In this document: in pieces, positions 27,122-35,829 of the stretch
How the letters are laid out: each line of letters begins with the position of its first letter
Position numbering within the stretch: position 1 is the stretch's first letter
Assembly: GCF_000969415.1 (NCBI RefSeq)
Contig: NZ_JZEX01000185.1
Location: forward strand, 1-64,000
Source: Devosia geojensis
GTDB taxonomy: Bacteria; Pseudomonadota; Alphaproteobacteria; Rhizobiales; Devosiaceae
Length of the DNA: 64,000 nt
Direction: 5' to 3'
Position numbers and translations under genes: made by a program
Notes under the pieces: model-generated
Told to the model about the DNA's origin: nothing
What the model saw: the letters and a program-made list of their open reading frames with translations, nothing else
Databases searched by the model: none

Positions 27122-28564
27122 TCAACCGACATGTAAGACATCTTCCCGCGCTCTAGCATGGGTCCTGGCGCCTATCCTTATCGTGCCCGGCAGATCGGCT
27201 ACACCATGATGGGTCAGGGTGGAGACGCCATGTCTCAAGGCGACGCCGACCGAGAAGTATCCCGCTTGGGCAATATGGCAAAGTGAACGGAAGCTCGCAT
27301 CGAACTCCTCATGCGACGTGCTCTCGCGCCGTTGCCACATTTTGGCGGGGATCGCAGCAAGACCAATCTCGAAGGTATATTCTCCAGGAGCGATATCGAG
27401 TTTGACCTCCTGCCGGCAGGCGACGGTGGATCCAGCTGGGACGAATGAGGGCGCTTCGATCTCGACCTGCCAGCTGTTCTTGCCGTGAACGATGATGCCA
27501 CGGTCATTGCGAATGACGGTTCCGTAGATGGGAACCTCGATATCTTCATCGACCGCGAACTCGGAATAAAAAACCACCACATCGCCCTGGCGGAAATGAG
27601 TACGGGCCTCGCCCTGCTCGTTGCAGATCGCCGAGCGAGTGCAACGCGACTTGCCGTTGCTGACCTGCGACAGACCCGTGACGTCGAAGAAAGCCTCATG
27701 ATTGGGCTGGGCCACCTCGGCTCCGGAACGTTCAGCGCTCAGCGGCGGCGTTTCGACCGAGGCAGGCGCAGGCGGCTGCACTGCCTGGTTCAGCAGGTAG
27801 TACCGCTTCGACGCCTCCGCCGACGGGCCGGCATAGTGCATCTCGCCGTGATCGAGCACAATCGCGCGCTCGCAATACTGCTCGATGTCCGGCATCGAGT
27901 GGGAGACGAGGATGATCGCGGCTCCTGAGCTGCGCAGAGCTTCGAGCCGAGCATAACACTTCTGGCGAAAGAACACGTCGCCGACCGCCAGCGCCTCGTC
28001 GATGATGACGATCGAGGCATCGATATGAGCCTGCACCGCGAAGGCGAGGCGCACGAACATGCCGCTCGAATAGGTTTTGACCGGCTGCTCGATGAATTCG
28101 CCGATATCGGCAAAACCCACGATCCGATCGTAGCGCTCCTCCACCTCCTGCTGGGAGAGTCCGAGGATGCGCGCATTGAGGAGCACATTCTCGCGGCCGG
28201 TGAACTCAGGATTGAAGCCGCTTCCCAGCTCAAGGAGGGCGGCGATGCGGCCCTCGACGCTCACTTCGCCCGATGTCGGAGACATGGTGCCCGCCAGAAT
28301 CTGCAGGAGCGTGCTCTTGCCGCTGCCGTTGCGCCCGATGATGCCGAGGGATTCTCCGGGTCGGACCTGGAACGACACATCGCGCAGCGCCCAGAACTCC
28401 CGGAAATAACGGGGCGCCTCGCCATTTCGCCCCAGGCCGGTACGGCCGACGAGATTGTGGAGCTTGGGAACCACCATCTGTTTGAGGCGGTCGCGCGGAT
28501 GATCGTAGATCTCGTAGCGCTTGCCGAGCCCCTTCACATCGATGACCGGATCGTCAAAGGACAT
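27122..28564 (-). CDS. wzt: polysaccharide ABC exporter ATP-binding protein with Wzt C-terminal domain
   Basis: This 480-aa protein energises export of a lipid-linked glycan across the inner membrane. The NBD has Walker A GRNGSGKST, signature YSSGMFVRLAFAV (the SSGM variant typical of Wzt/TagH) and Walker B IVIIDEALAVGD. From about residue 300 a beta-rich C-terminal domain (GDVVVFYSEFAVDEDIEVPIYG, SFVPAGSTVACRQEVKLDIAPGEYTF) matches the Wzt substrate-recognition domain. That domain reads a chain-end modification in known systems. The start overlaps the end of wzm by 11 bases. Confidence 0.92.
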   Translation of the reverse strand: MSFDDPVIDVKGLGKRYEIYDHPRDRLKQMVVPKLHNLVGRTGLGRNGEAPRYFREFWALRDVSFQVRPGESLGIIGRNGSGKSTLLQILAGTMSPTSGEVSVEGRIAALLELGSGFNPEFTGRENVLLNARILGLSQQEVEERYDRIVGFADIGEFIEQPVKTYSSGMFVRLAFAVQAHIDASIVIIDEALAVGDVFFRQKCYARLEALRSSGAAIILVSHSMPDIEQYCERAIVLDHGEMHYAGPSAEASKRYYLLNQAVQPPAPASVETPPLSAERSGAEVAQPNHEAFFDVTGLSQVSNGKSRCTRSAICNEQGEARTHFRQGDVVVFYSEFAVDEDIEVPIYGTVIRNDRGIIVHGKNSWQVEIEAPSFVPAGSTVACRQEVKLDIAPGEYTFEIGLAAIPAKMWQRRESTSHEEFDASFRSLCHIAQAGYFSVGVALRHGVSTLTHHGVADLPGTIRIGARTHARAREDVLHVG

Positions 28565-29396
28565 CGGCAAAGCCCTTCCTGGTCTTCTGGAACCATGCAA
28601 GGCCAAGGCCGAAGATAGCCGCGCCGATGACGAGGCTTGCCGACCAGGCCAGCCAGTCGACGGGCTGGCCCCACAGCATGACCGCGCGCAGGTTCATGAC
28701 CGGCAGAGTCACGGGATTCCAGGCCAGCAGCGCCTGATAGGGAACGGGCAGCGCATCGATCGGATAGAAGATCGGCGCGAGGAAAAGGGCGATCATGGTC
28801 ACCATGCCGATCACCTGGGCGATATCCCTGAGGAAAACGCCAAGCGAGGCCAACAGCCAGCTGAGCCCCAGGATCATGAGCAGAAGCGGCAGAAGCACCA
28901 CAGGCAGCAGCAATGCACCCGCGTGTATGGTCGTACCCGTCACGAGGCAGAAGAGAACGAGGACGCAGAAGCTGATGAGGAAATGGCCGAGGGCGGAACC
29001 CAGCGCCATCCATGGCAGGATCTCGAGGGGAAAGACGACCTTCTTGACGTAGTTCGGATGGCTGGTGATCAGGCTTGGCGCCCGGTTGAGGCACTCGGCG
29101 AAGAGCGAGTGCACGATCAGCCCCGAGAACAGGATGATCGCGAAGTCGACCTGGCTTTCCTCCGCCACGCCCCAGCGCGCCCGGAAGGCGACACTGAAGA
29201 CGAAGGTATAGATGGCCAGCATCAGGAGCGGATTGACGAGCGACCAGGCGACCCCGGCGAACGATCCCTTGTAGCGGCCGAGAAAATCGCGCTTGACCAG
29301 TTCCCAAAGCAGCGGGCCATCCCGCCATGGGCTGAGCAACATGGCGACGAGGCTTCCCGGCATGTACGGCATGCGCTTGCGGCTGTCTGCTGTCAT
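28554..29396 (-). CDS. wzm: polysaccharide ABC exporter permease
   Basis: This 280-aa membrane protein has the ABC-2 permease N terminus LLWELVKRDFLGRYKGSFAGVAWSLVNPLLMLAIYTFVFSVAF, with the amphipathic segment that precedes the first helix in Wzm. Six helices are predicted. It is the first gene of the minus-strand polysaccharide run, whose promoter must lie in 29397-29761. Start uncertain: the ATG at 29396 (MTADSRKRM) has no clear ribosome-binding site, and an ATG at 29372 is an alternative. Confidence 0.92.
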   Translation of the reverse strand: MTADSRKRMPYMPGSLVAMLLSPWRDGPLLWELVKRDFLGRYKGSFAGVAWSLVNPLLMLAIYTFVFSVAFRARWGVAEESQVDFAIILFSGLIVHSLFAECLNRAPSLITSHPNYVKKVVFPLEILPWMALGSALGHFLISFCVLVLFCLVTGTTIHAGALLLPVVLLPLLLMILGLSWLLASLGVFLRDIAQVIGMVTMIALFLAPIFYPIDALPVPYQALLAWNPVTLPVMNLRAVMLWGQPVDWLAWSASLVIGAAIFGLGLAWFQKTRKGFADVL

Positions 29397-29761
29397 GGCC
29401 GGCCACGCGAGGCTTGGGAACTGTCGTTGATTCGCAACCGCTTTCTCGTATCTTCGTTGCGCGACAATTGGATACTCCGGGGTCTTGGAAATGCAGGGCT
29501 CGACGACGATTTGTCCATGAGCCGGATTGCAGCTGCCAAGTTTCCCCCAGTTGCGGCGAGAGTATGGCCGAAGCGGTCGAGGGAACGTCCCTGTTGCAGC
29601 GGCGCCCCGGCAGCGCGGGTCGTGTGAGCCCGCGAACCGGTCCATAGGCGGCTTATTGCATGGCCGACCGGCCGGCGCAACACGTGCCGGCGCGGATGCT
29701 ATGGCGCTGTTGGCGGGTTCGGGCTAGACCGTCTCTGCGACAGGCTCAGTGACGGCGACGG
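29397..29761. promoter_or_regulatory. divergent intergenic region of the polysaccharide locus
   Basis: This 365-bp gap separates wzm (minus) from the sugar-phosphate transferase (plus), so both promoters should lie here. It is somewhat less GC-rich near 29430-29520. I see no operator or promoter convincing enough to mark, and the short frames in it lack family features. Confidence 0.4.
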
Positions 29762-31066
29762 ATGAAAACTCACAATCGCGGCAAATCCGGTGGGGTGCCG
29801 GACCTCCTCGAGATCGTGAAGCGCGGGGCGCTGGTGCGGCGGCATCGGCATTTTTCGGACTGGCGGTCCATCTCGCTGGTGGTCCTGGCCGTCGCGCTCG
29901 TCCAGTGCGGCGTCTATGTGCTGGTCATGCTGCTGGCCGCACGCAGCGACTGGTGGAACATCGCGCGCACCTGCGCGGGCCTCGCCCTGGTGCCGGTGGC
30001 GGCCGGGTTCCTCTTGGTCACCATGCGCCAGAACCAGCTGCCGGCCACCTCCGGCGCCATAGCGGCGAGCGTCGTCTTCGTCTTCGTCGTCGCCGTGCTC
30101 TCGGCGCTGCGCATACCCGTCAGCTACACAGGCTTCGCCTGGACCTTCCCCGTCGCCCTCATCGGCATGGCCTATGCCAATCTGCGCCTTCAACGCATGA
30201 AGCGCGGGCGCGTCGCGCTGCTCGACCATCCGGGCGTCGGCGAGGCCCGCAAGGTGCTGGGGCCGGCCGTGCCGGTGATCACCCCGGACTCGCCCGACGC
30301 CTTCGACTACGACTGCGTCCTCATCGACCCGGAAGCGCACCACAATCCGGAATGGGCGCAGGTGATGGCGCGGTTCTACATGCTCGGCATCGAGATCGCC
30401 GCCTGGCCCAAATATGCCGAGGGCTTCCTCGGGCGCGTCGCCATCGAGGATTTCGACCTCGCCCATGTCGCCTATACGCCGACCCAGATCTACTATTCCA
30501 AGATCAAGCGCGCCATCGACCTCGCCGCCGTGCTGGTGCTCGCGCCGGTCGCCGTCGTCGTCGGCGCGCTGATCTGGATCTATATCCGGCTGATCGACGG
30601 CGGCCCGGTGTTCTTCGTGCAGTTGCGCAGAGGCTATGGCGGCTCGGTCTTCCGCCTCTACAAGTTCCGCACCATGCGCAAGGGCGCGGGCGAGGCGGCC
30701 ACCCAGACCGACGACGCGCGCATCCTGCCCGGCTGCCGGATCCTGCGGCAGCTGCGCCTCGACGAGCTGCCGCAGCTCATCAACATCGCGCGTGGAGACA
30801 TGAGCTGGATCGGGCCGCGCCCGGTCTCGGTCGACATCGCGCGCAAGCTCGAGCGCTCGGTGCCGCAATACATCAACCGGCAGCTGGTGCTGCCGGGCCT
30901 CACCGGCTGGGCGCAGGTCTCGCACGGCTATGCGAGCAATCTCGACGAGGAGAGGACGAAGCTCGAATACGACCTTTACTACGTCAAGAACATCTCCTTC
31001 GACCTCGACCTCTTGATCCTCTTCAAGACGGTGAGCACGATCATGCTGCGCTACAAGTCGAAATAG
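29762..31066 (+). CDS. polyprenyl-phosphate sugar-1-phosphate transferase (WcaJ/ExoY type)
   Basis: This 434-aa initiating enzyme transfers a sugar-1-phosphate to undecaprenyl phosphate. The N-terminal half has four membrane helices and a nucleotide-binding-like region. The C-terminal catalytic half has KRAIDLAAVLVLAPVAVV (membrane re-entrant helix), GGPVFFVQLRRGYGGSVFRLYKFRTM, the catalytic Asp-Glu pair in LRLDELPQLINI and GDMSWIGPRPV, typical of the bacterial sugar transferase family. This enzyme probably starts the glycan whose genes lie on the opposite strand. Confidence 0.9.
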   Translation: MKTHNRGKSGGVPDLLEIVKRGALVRRHRHFSDWRSISLVVLAVALVQCGVYVLVMLLAARSDWWNIARTCAGLALVPVAAGFLLVTMRQNQLPATSGAIAASVVFVFVVAVLSALRIPVSYTGFAWTFPVALIGMAYANLRLQRMKRGRVALLDHPGVGEARKVLGPAVPVITPDSPDAFDYDCVLIDPEAHHNPEWAQVMARFYMLGIEIAAWPKYAEGFLGRVAIEDFDLAHVAYTPTQIYYSKIKRAIDLAAVLVLAPVAVVVGALIWIYIRLIDGGPVFFVQLRRGYGGSVFRLYKFRTMRKGAGEAATQTDDARILPGCRILRQLRLDELPQLINIARGDMSWIGPRPVSVDIARKLERSVPQYINRQLVLPGLTGWAQVSHGYASNLDEERTKLEYDLYYVKNISFDLDLLILFKTVSTIMLRYKSK

Positions 31067-31274
31067 GCGGGGCATCGGCCCGGAAAGCCGCTCTTCGGCG
31101 GCGCCCGGGCCACACGTCGGCGGCTTGCGTCAAAAATCTGCCATACAAGGGCGCCAGGAGGCTTGCGCGGGGCTTGCGAATGGGCCTTTATTATCCGGCG
31201 AGTGGTTGATTTCACCGGCGAGTCGCCAGACTCGGCCGGCGCCCGTCCGGGCAAATTGCAGTCTGGAACACATT

Positions 31275-33146
31275 TTGAGCAGCGATGCGATAGGTAGCGC
31301 GCGACGGCGGGGGAATCCGCTCGCGCATGTGGAGGCGGCCGGTTGGGGCCGGGGCCTCGGTACTCTCCTGCGGATCACCCGCATGACCCTCAGGCACCCC
31401 TGGCAGGTGAGCATCGCCATCGGCTCGACCATCGTCGCCGCCGGGCTGCAGCTGATGATCCCGCTGCTGCTCGGGCGCGCGGTCGACGAGACGCAGGCCG
31501 CCTTCACCGGCGGCGCGGCGGGAGCGGCGGCCGAGGAGGCGTTGTGGATGACGGCGCTGGTGCTGCTCATCGTCAGCATCCTGCGCGGGCTCTTCACCAT
31601 GTCGCAGAACTACTATTCGGAATCGGTCGGCCACCATATCGGCTACGAATTGCGGCTCGCCTGCTACGAGAAGATCCAGCGCCTCTCGTTCTCCTTCCAC
31701 GACCAGGTGCATTCGGGCGACCTCATCACCATCGGCATGCTCGACCTGGAGGGCGTGCGCATGTTCTTCTCGACGGCGCTGGTGCGCGTGGTGCTGCTCT
31801 CCATCCTCATCGGGGTGGGCGCCTATCTGCTGCTCTCGACCGATCTGCTGCTGGGGCTGGTGGCGCTGAGCTTCGTGCCGTTCGTCGCCTGGCGCTCGTC
31901 GGTCACGCAGCTGCGCCTGCGCTCCACCTGGCTCGACCTGCAGGAGCGCCTTTCGGTGCTGACGCGGGTGATGGAGGAGAACCTCGGCGGCATCCGCGTG
32001 GTGCGCGCCTTCGCCGCCCAGCTGCACGAGATGGGCAAGTTCGACAAGGCCTCGAAGAGCGCGTTGAGCCTCGCCCACGAGCGCGTGGGCATCCGCGTGC
32101 GCAACACCAGCGCCATGACCTTCTCGTTCTTCCTGTCCATGGGCCTGGTGCTCTGGTTCGGCGGCATCAAGGTGATGGCGGGCGAGATCAGCGTCGGCAC
32201 GCTGGCCTCGTTCCTCACCTTCATGACCATCCTGCAGATGCCGGTGCGCCAGCTCGGCCTCATGGTCAACTCGTTCGCCCGCGCCTCGACCTGCGGCTCG
32301 CGCCTCTTCGGCCTGCTTGACCTCGACATCGCCGTCAAGGACGCGCCGGACGCCAAGCCGCTGGTCGTGACCGAAGGCACGCTGCGCTTCGAGAACGTCG
32401 ATTTCGCCTATCCCGCCCAGGAGGCGCGTCCGGTGCTGAAGGGCGTCTCCTTTACGGGCCGGCGCGGCGAGACCATCGGCATCGTCGGTCCGCCGGGCAG
32501 CGGCAAATCGACCATCGCCCACCTCATCCCGCGCTTCTACGACGTCACCGGCGGGCGCATCACCCTCGACGGGCAGGACATCCGCAAGGCGACGCTCGCG
32601 ACGCTGAGGAAGGCCGTGGCCGTGGTGCAGCAGGACTCGTTCCTCTTCACCACCACCATCGAGAACAACATCGCCTATGGCGACCCCTGGGCCAAGGAAC
32701 GGCGCATCGAGCGGGCCGCCGAGTCGGCCCAGCTCCACAATTACGTGCTCGGCCTGCCCTCGGCCTACGGCACCGTCGTCGGCGAGCGGGGCGTATCGCT
32801 CTCGGGCGGCCAGCGCCAGCGCCTCTCGATCGCGCGGGCGCTGATGCTGCAGCCGGCCGTCATGGTCTTCGACGATTCGACGGCGGCCATCGACGCGGCG
32901 ACCGAACAGCGCATCCGCGCCGCCATGAGGAAATACGCCGAGGACCGGCTGACCATCATCATCGCCCACCGCCTCTCGTCGCTGATGCATGCCGACCAGA
33001 TCCTCTTCATCGAGAACGGCGAGATCGTCGAGCGCGGCACGCATGAGGAGCTCCTGGCCCTGGGCGGGCGCTACAAGGCGCTCTACGACCTGCAGGTGCG
33101 CCCGGGCGACGACGTGCTGAACGAAGTGCAGGGGGCCGCGCAATGA
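31275..33146 (+). CDS. heterodimeric ABC exporter subunit 1 (degenerate Walker B)
   Basis: This 623-aa protein joins a six-helix transmembrane domain (residues about 55-350) to an NBD with Walker A VGPPGSGKST and canonical signature LSGGQRQRL. Walker B is VMVFDDSTAAID, with Asp where the catalytic Glu normally stands, so its own ATP site is probably non-hydrolytic. It overlaps the next gene by ATGA, and the two should form a heterodimer. The start is uncertain: TTG at 31275 has GGAA six bases upstream; GTG 31329 or ATG 31383 would shorten it. It lies after the initiating transferase; substrate unknown. Confidence 0.86.
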   Translation: MSSDAIGSARRRGNPLAHVEAAGWGRGLGTLLRITRMTLRHPWQVSIAIGSTIVAAGLQLMIPLLLGRAVDETQAAFTGGAAGAAAEEALWMTALVLLIVSILRGLFTMSQNYYSESVGHHIGYELRLACYEKIQRLSFSFHDQVHSGDLITIGMLDLEGVRMFFSTALVRVVLLSILIGVGAYLLLSTDLLLGLVALSFVPFVAWRSSVTQLRLRSTWLDLQERLSVLTRVMEENLGGIRVVRAFAAQLHEMGKFDKASKSALSLAHERVGIRVRNTSAMTFSFFLSMGLVLWFGGIKVMAGEISVGTLASFLTFMTILQMPVRQLGLMVNSFARASTCGSRLFGLLDLDIAVKDAPDAKPLVVTEGTLRFENVDFAYPAQEARPVLKGVSFTGRRGETIGIVGPPGSGKSTIAHLIPRFYDVTGGRITLDGQDIRKATLATLRKAVAVVQQDSFLFTTTIENNIAYGDPWAKERRIERAAESAQLHNYVLGLPSAYGTVVGERGVSLSGGQRQRLSIARALMLQPAVMVFDDSTAAIDAATEQRIRAAMRKYAEDRLTIIIAHRLSSLMHADQILFIENGEIVERGTHEELLALGGRYKALYDLQVRPGDDVLNEVQGAAQ

Positions 33147-35044
33147 GCGAGGAGCTCGAAACCGAACGCAACGACGTGCGCGAGGACGGGCGGCGCCCGC
33201 CGCGGGCGGTCGTCGGCTCGCACCGCATCGAAGAGGAGATGTTCGGCAAGGCGTTCGACGGGCGCATCGTCAGCCGCATCTGGGCGTTCGTCTCGCCCTA
33301 CAGGACGCAGGTCGCCATATCGGTCGCCGCCGTGCTCGTCTTCACCGGCACCCAGCTCGTCATCCCGCTCATCATCCGCTACGCCATCGACAACGGCATG
33401 GCGGTGGGCAACCCGAACGCCGCGGCGCTCGGCTGGGCGGTCGCCGCGTTCGCGGTCACCATCCTCATCAACTTCGGTGCCAGCTACGTGCAGGAGACGG
33501 TGGTCGGCAAGGTCGCCGAGAACGTGCTCTTCGACATCCGCCGCGCCATGTTCGAGCACCTGCAGCGGGTGTCGCTCTCCTTCATGGACAAGACCGAGGT
33601 CGGGCGCCTGATGAGCCGGCTGCAGGGCGACGTCAACTCCATGCAGGAGTTCCTCGAGACCTCGGTCCTCTCGGTCGGCGATATCGTGCTGCTCTTCGGC
33701 ATCGTCGGGGTGATGCTCTGGCTCGATTTCCGCCTGGGGCTGCTGACGCTTTCGGTGCTGCCGGTCCTGTTCATCGTGCGCATCTTCTGGCTGCCGCGGG
33801 CCCGCAAGGCCTTCATGGCCGCGCACGAGACCAATTCGGTGACCAACGGCGCGCTCGCCGAAGCGATCCACGGCGTGCGCGCCGTGCAGTCGATGGACCG
33901 CCAGCAGGTCAACTTCACGCTCTACGACGACAAGGCGCACGCCAATCTCAAGACCCACCTCACCGCCTCGAAATACGCCCAGGTGATGGTGCCGATCGTC
34001 GATTCGCTGACGGGCCTTGCCATGGCCGTGGTCATCGTCGTCGGCGGCTCGATGGTGGTCAACACCACCCTCGACGTCGGCGTGATGGTGGCGTTCCTCT
34101 TCTACATCCAGCGCTTCTTCGACCCGATCCGCTCGCTCACCATGCAGTATTCGGTCATGCAGCGCGCCATGGCCTCGGGCCAGCGCCTGACCGAAGTGCT
34201 GGACGTGCGGATCGACGTCAAGGACAAGCCGGACGCCACGGTGCTCTCGGGCGAGATGGACGGCTCGGTCGAGTTCCGCAACGTCACCTTCGGCTACAAC
34301 CCCAAGCACCCGGTGCTGAAGAACGTCTCCTTCCGCGTCAATCCGGGCGAGACGGTGGCGCTCGTCGGCCCCACGGGCTCGGGCAAGTCGAGCGCCATGG
34401 CCCTCGTCCACCGCTTCTACGACGTGCAGCAGGGTGAAGTTCGGGTGGGCGGCCATGACGTGCGGGACCTGACGCAGGAATCCCTTGGCCGGCAGGTGGC
34501 GATGGTGCTGCAGGAGCCGTTCCTCTTCACCGGGTCGGTCTTCGAGAACATCCGCTACCACAAGGCCGACGCGTCTTTCGAGGACGTGGTGGAAGCGGCC
34601 AAGGCCGTCGGCGCGCACGACTTCATCATGAGCTTGGCCGACGGCTACGAGACGCGGCTCGAGGAGCGCGGCGGCAACCTCTCGCTCGGCCAGCGCCAGC
34701 TCGTCAGCTTCGCGCGCGCGCTCGTCGCCGACGCCAAGATCCTGGTGCTCGACGAGGCGACGGCCAATATCGACAGCTACACCGAGATGCTGATCCAGAA
34801 GGCGCTGATCAAGCTCCTGGAGGGGCGCACCGGCCTCGTCATCGCCCACCGCCTCGCCACCATCCGCGGGGCCGACCGCATCATCGTGCTGCAGAACGGC
34901 CAGCTCATCGAGAGCGGCAACCACGACGAGCTGATGGCGCAGGGCGGGCTCTACTCCAAGCTCTACAACCTCAACTACGCGTCCTTCGACGACATCCCCG
35001 ACGCGCAGCTCGAAGCGGCGGTGGAGAACGGCTCGCAGACCTGA
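33143..35044 (+). CDS. heterodimeric ABC exporter subunit 2
   Basis: This 633-aa half-transporter is the partner of subunit 1. Six helices are followed by an NBD with Walker A VGPTGSGKSS, Walker B ILVLDEATANID (intact catalytic Glu) and an altered signature LSLGQ instead of LSGGQ. With subunit 1 this gives one competent composite site (Walker A/B of subunit 2 with LSGGQ of subunit 1) and one degenerate site, as in TM287/288-type exporters. ATG 33143 overlaps the previous stop. It probably exports a lipid, oligosaccharide or drug. Confidence 0.9.
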   Translation: MSEELETERNDVREDGRRPPRAVVGSHRIEEEMFGKAFDGRIVSRIWAFVSPYRTQVAISVAAVLVFTGTQLVIPLIIRYAIDNGMAVGNPNAAALGWAVAAFAVTILINFGASYVQETVVGKVAENVLFDIRRAMFEHLQRVSLSFMDKTEVGRLMSRLQGDVNSMQEFLETSVLSVGDIVLLFGIVGVMLWLDFRLGLLTLSVLPVLFIVRIFWLPRARKAFMAAHETNSVTNGALAEAIHGVRAVQSMDRQQVNFTLYDDKAHANLKTHLTASKYAQVMVPIVDSLTGLAMAVVIVVGGSMVVNTTLDVGVMVAFLFYIQRFFDPIRSLTMQYSVMQRAMASGQRLTEVLDVRIDVKDKPDATVLSGEMDGSVEFRNVTFGYNPKHPVLKNVSFRVNPGETVALVGPTGSGKSSAMALVHRFYDVQQGEVRVGGHDVRDLTQESLGRQVAMVLQEPFLFTGSVFENIRYHKADASFEDVVEAAKAVGAHDFIMSLADGYETRLEERGGNLSLGQRQLVSFARALVADAKILVLDEATANIDSYTEMLIQKALIKLLEGRTGLVIAHRLATIRGADRIIVLQNGQLIESGNHDELMAQGGLYSKLYNLNYASFDDIPDAQLEAAVENGSQT

Positions 35045-35054
35045 GCCGGCGCGG

Positions 35055-35237
35055 CTAGAGCCGTTCATGGATTGATAGAATCAGCGGCTCTATCGCCTCC
35101 CTCCCCCTTGAGGGGAGGGATCGAGGGTGGGGGGGATCGGTGAGCCGCCGATGCTTCCCCCCACCCCCAGCCCCTCCCCTCAAGGGGGAGGGGAGCCGAC
35201 CGGCTCGTGTTTCCGACCAATCGCGAAACGATCTAGA
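35055..35237. repeat. palindromic element A, copy 1
   Basis: This element of about 180 bp has imperfect inverted ends (CTAGAGCCGTTC at 35055, and CTAG near 35233 preceded by GAAACGAT) and GC-rich internal palindromes, including CCCCTCCCC-TCAAG-GGGGAGGGG at 35171-35193. The same layout recurs at 55462-55633. It lies between convergent genes, and its right end supplies the TAG stop (35233-35235) of the flavodoxin-fold oxidoreductase. Confidence 0.75.
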
Positions 35238-35829
35238 ACCGCGCCATCTCCGCGCGCACCTTCGCGATGAAGCCCTTGAGCTCGTCCTCGCCATTGTTGT
35301 TCATGTCGTAGAGCGCCAGATATTTCGGGCGCGAGCCGAAGGTGACCCAGCCCCAGCGGTTGGCGAGGCGGCGGGGCGGGTCGCCCATGAGGAACGAGCG
35401 CCAGCGGTTGCCGCCATAGGTGGTGACGAACGCGGCCTTGCGGATGTTCCTGAGGCCCGGCACCAGCGTGCCGCTCTGGTTGTCCCTGCCGCCCTCGAGG
35501 GTGAAGCTGACGCCGGGCAGGAAGATGCGGTCGAAATAGCCCTTGAGGATCGCCGGGTAGCCGTAGTTCCACACCGGATGGACGAAGACCAGCGCCTCGG
35601 CCGCCTTCAGCCGCTCGACATAGGGCGCGACGGCCGGCGTGATGTTCCCGGGCACCTCGTGGTAGTTGAGCCGCTCCTCGCGGCTGAGCGTTGCCGGGAA
35701 ATCCTCGTCGTAGAGGTTCAGGGCATCGACCTCGTGCCCGCCCGCCTTCAGCCCGTCGACCACGGCATGGAACAGCGAACGGTTGTAGCTCGTCTCGACG
35801 GGATGAGCGTGGACGACGTGCACCCGCAT
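35233..35829 (-). CDS. NAD(P)H-dependent flavodoxin-fold oxidoreductase (quinone reductase type)
   Basis: This 198-aa FMN-binding protein is of the NQO1/MdaB/KefF kind. It starts MRVHVVHAHPVETSYNRSLFHAVVDGL, which binds the flavin phosphate, and has ALVFVHPVWNYGYPAILKGYFDRIFLPGVSF plus FVTTYGGNRW, both typical of the family. It probably reduces quinones or electron-poor aromatics with NAD(P)H. It is the last gene of the uptake/catabolic operon, coupled by ATGA to the FAD oxidase, so it may use or recycle the product of that enzyme. Its stop codon lies in a repeat element. Confidence 0.85.
   Translation of the reverse strand: MRVHVVHAHPVETSYNRSLFHAVVDGLKAGGHEVDALNLYDEDFPATLSREERLNYHEVPGNITPAVAPYVERLKAAEALVFVHPVWNYGYPAILKGYFDRIFLPGVSFTLEGGRDNQSGTLVPGLRNIRKAAFVTTYGGNRWRSFLMGDPPRRLANRWGWVTFGSRPKYLALYDMNNNGEDELKGFIAKVRAEMARF

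Noticed and set aside
17047-35044. Polysaccharide locus considered as a mobile island
   Set aside because: No integrase, transposase, att repeats or tRNA at its borders; only local drop in GC is seen.
33083-35068. 661-codon minus-strand frame opposite ABC exporter subunit 2
   Set aside because: Same artefact of codon bias; no domain features.
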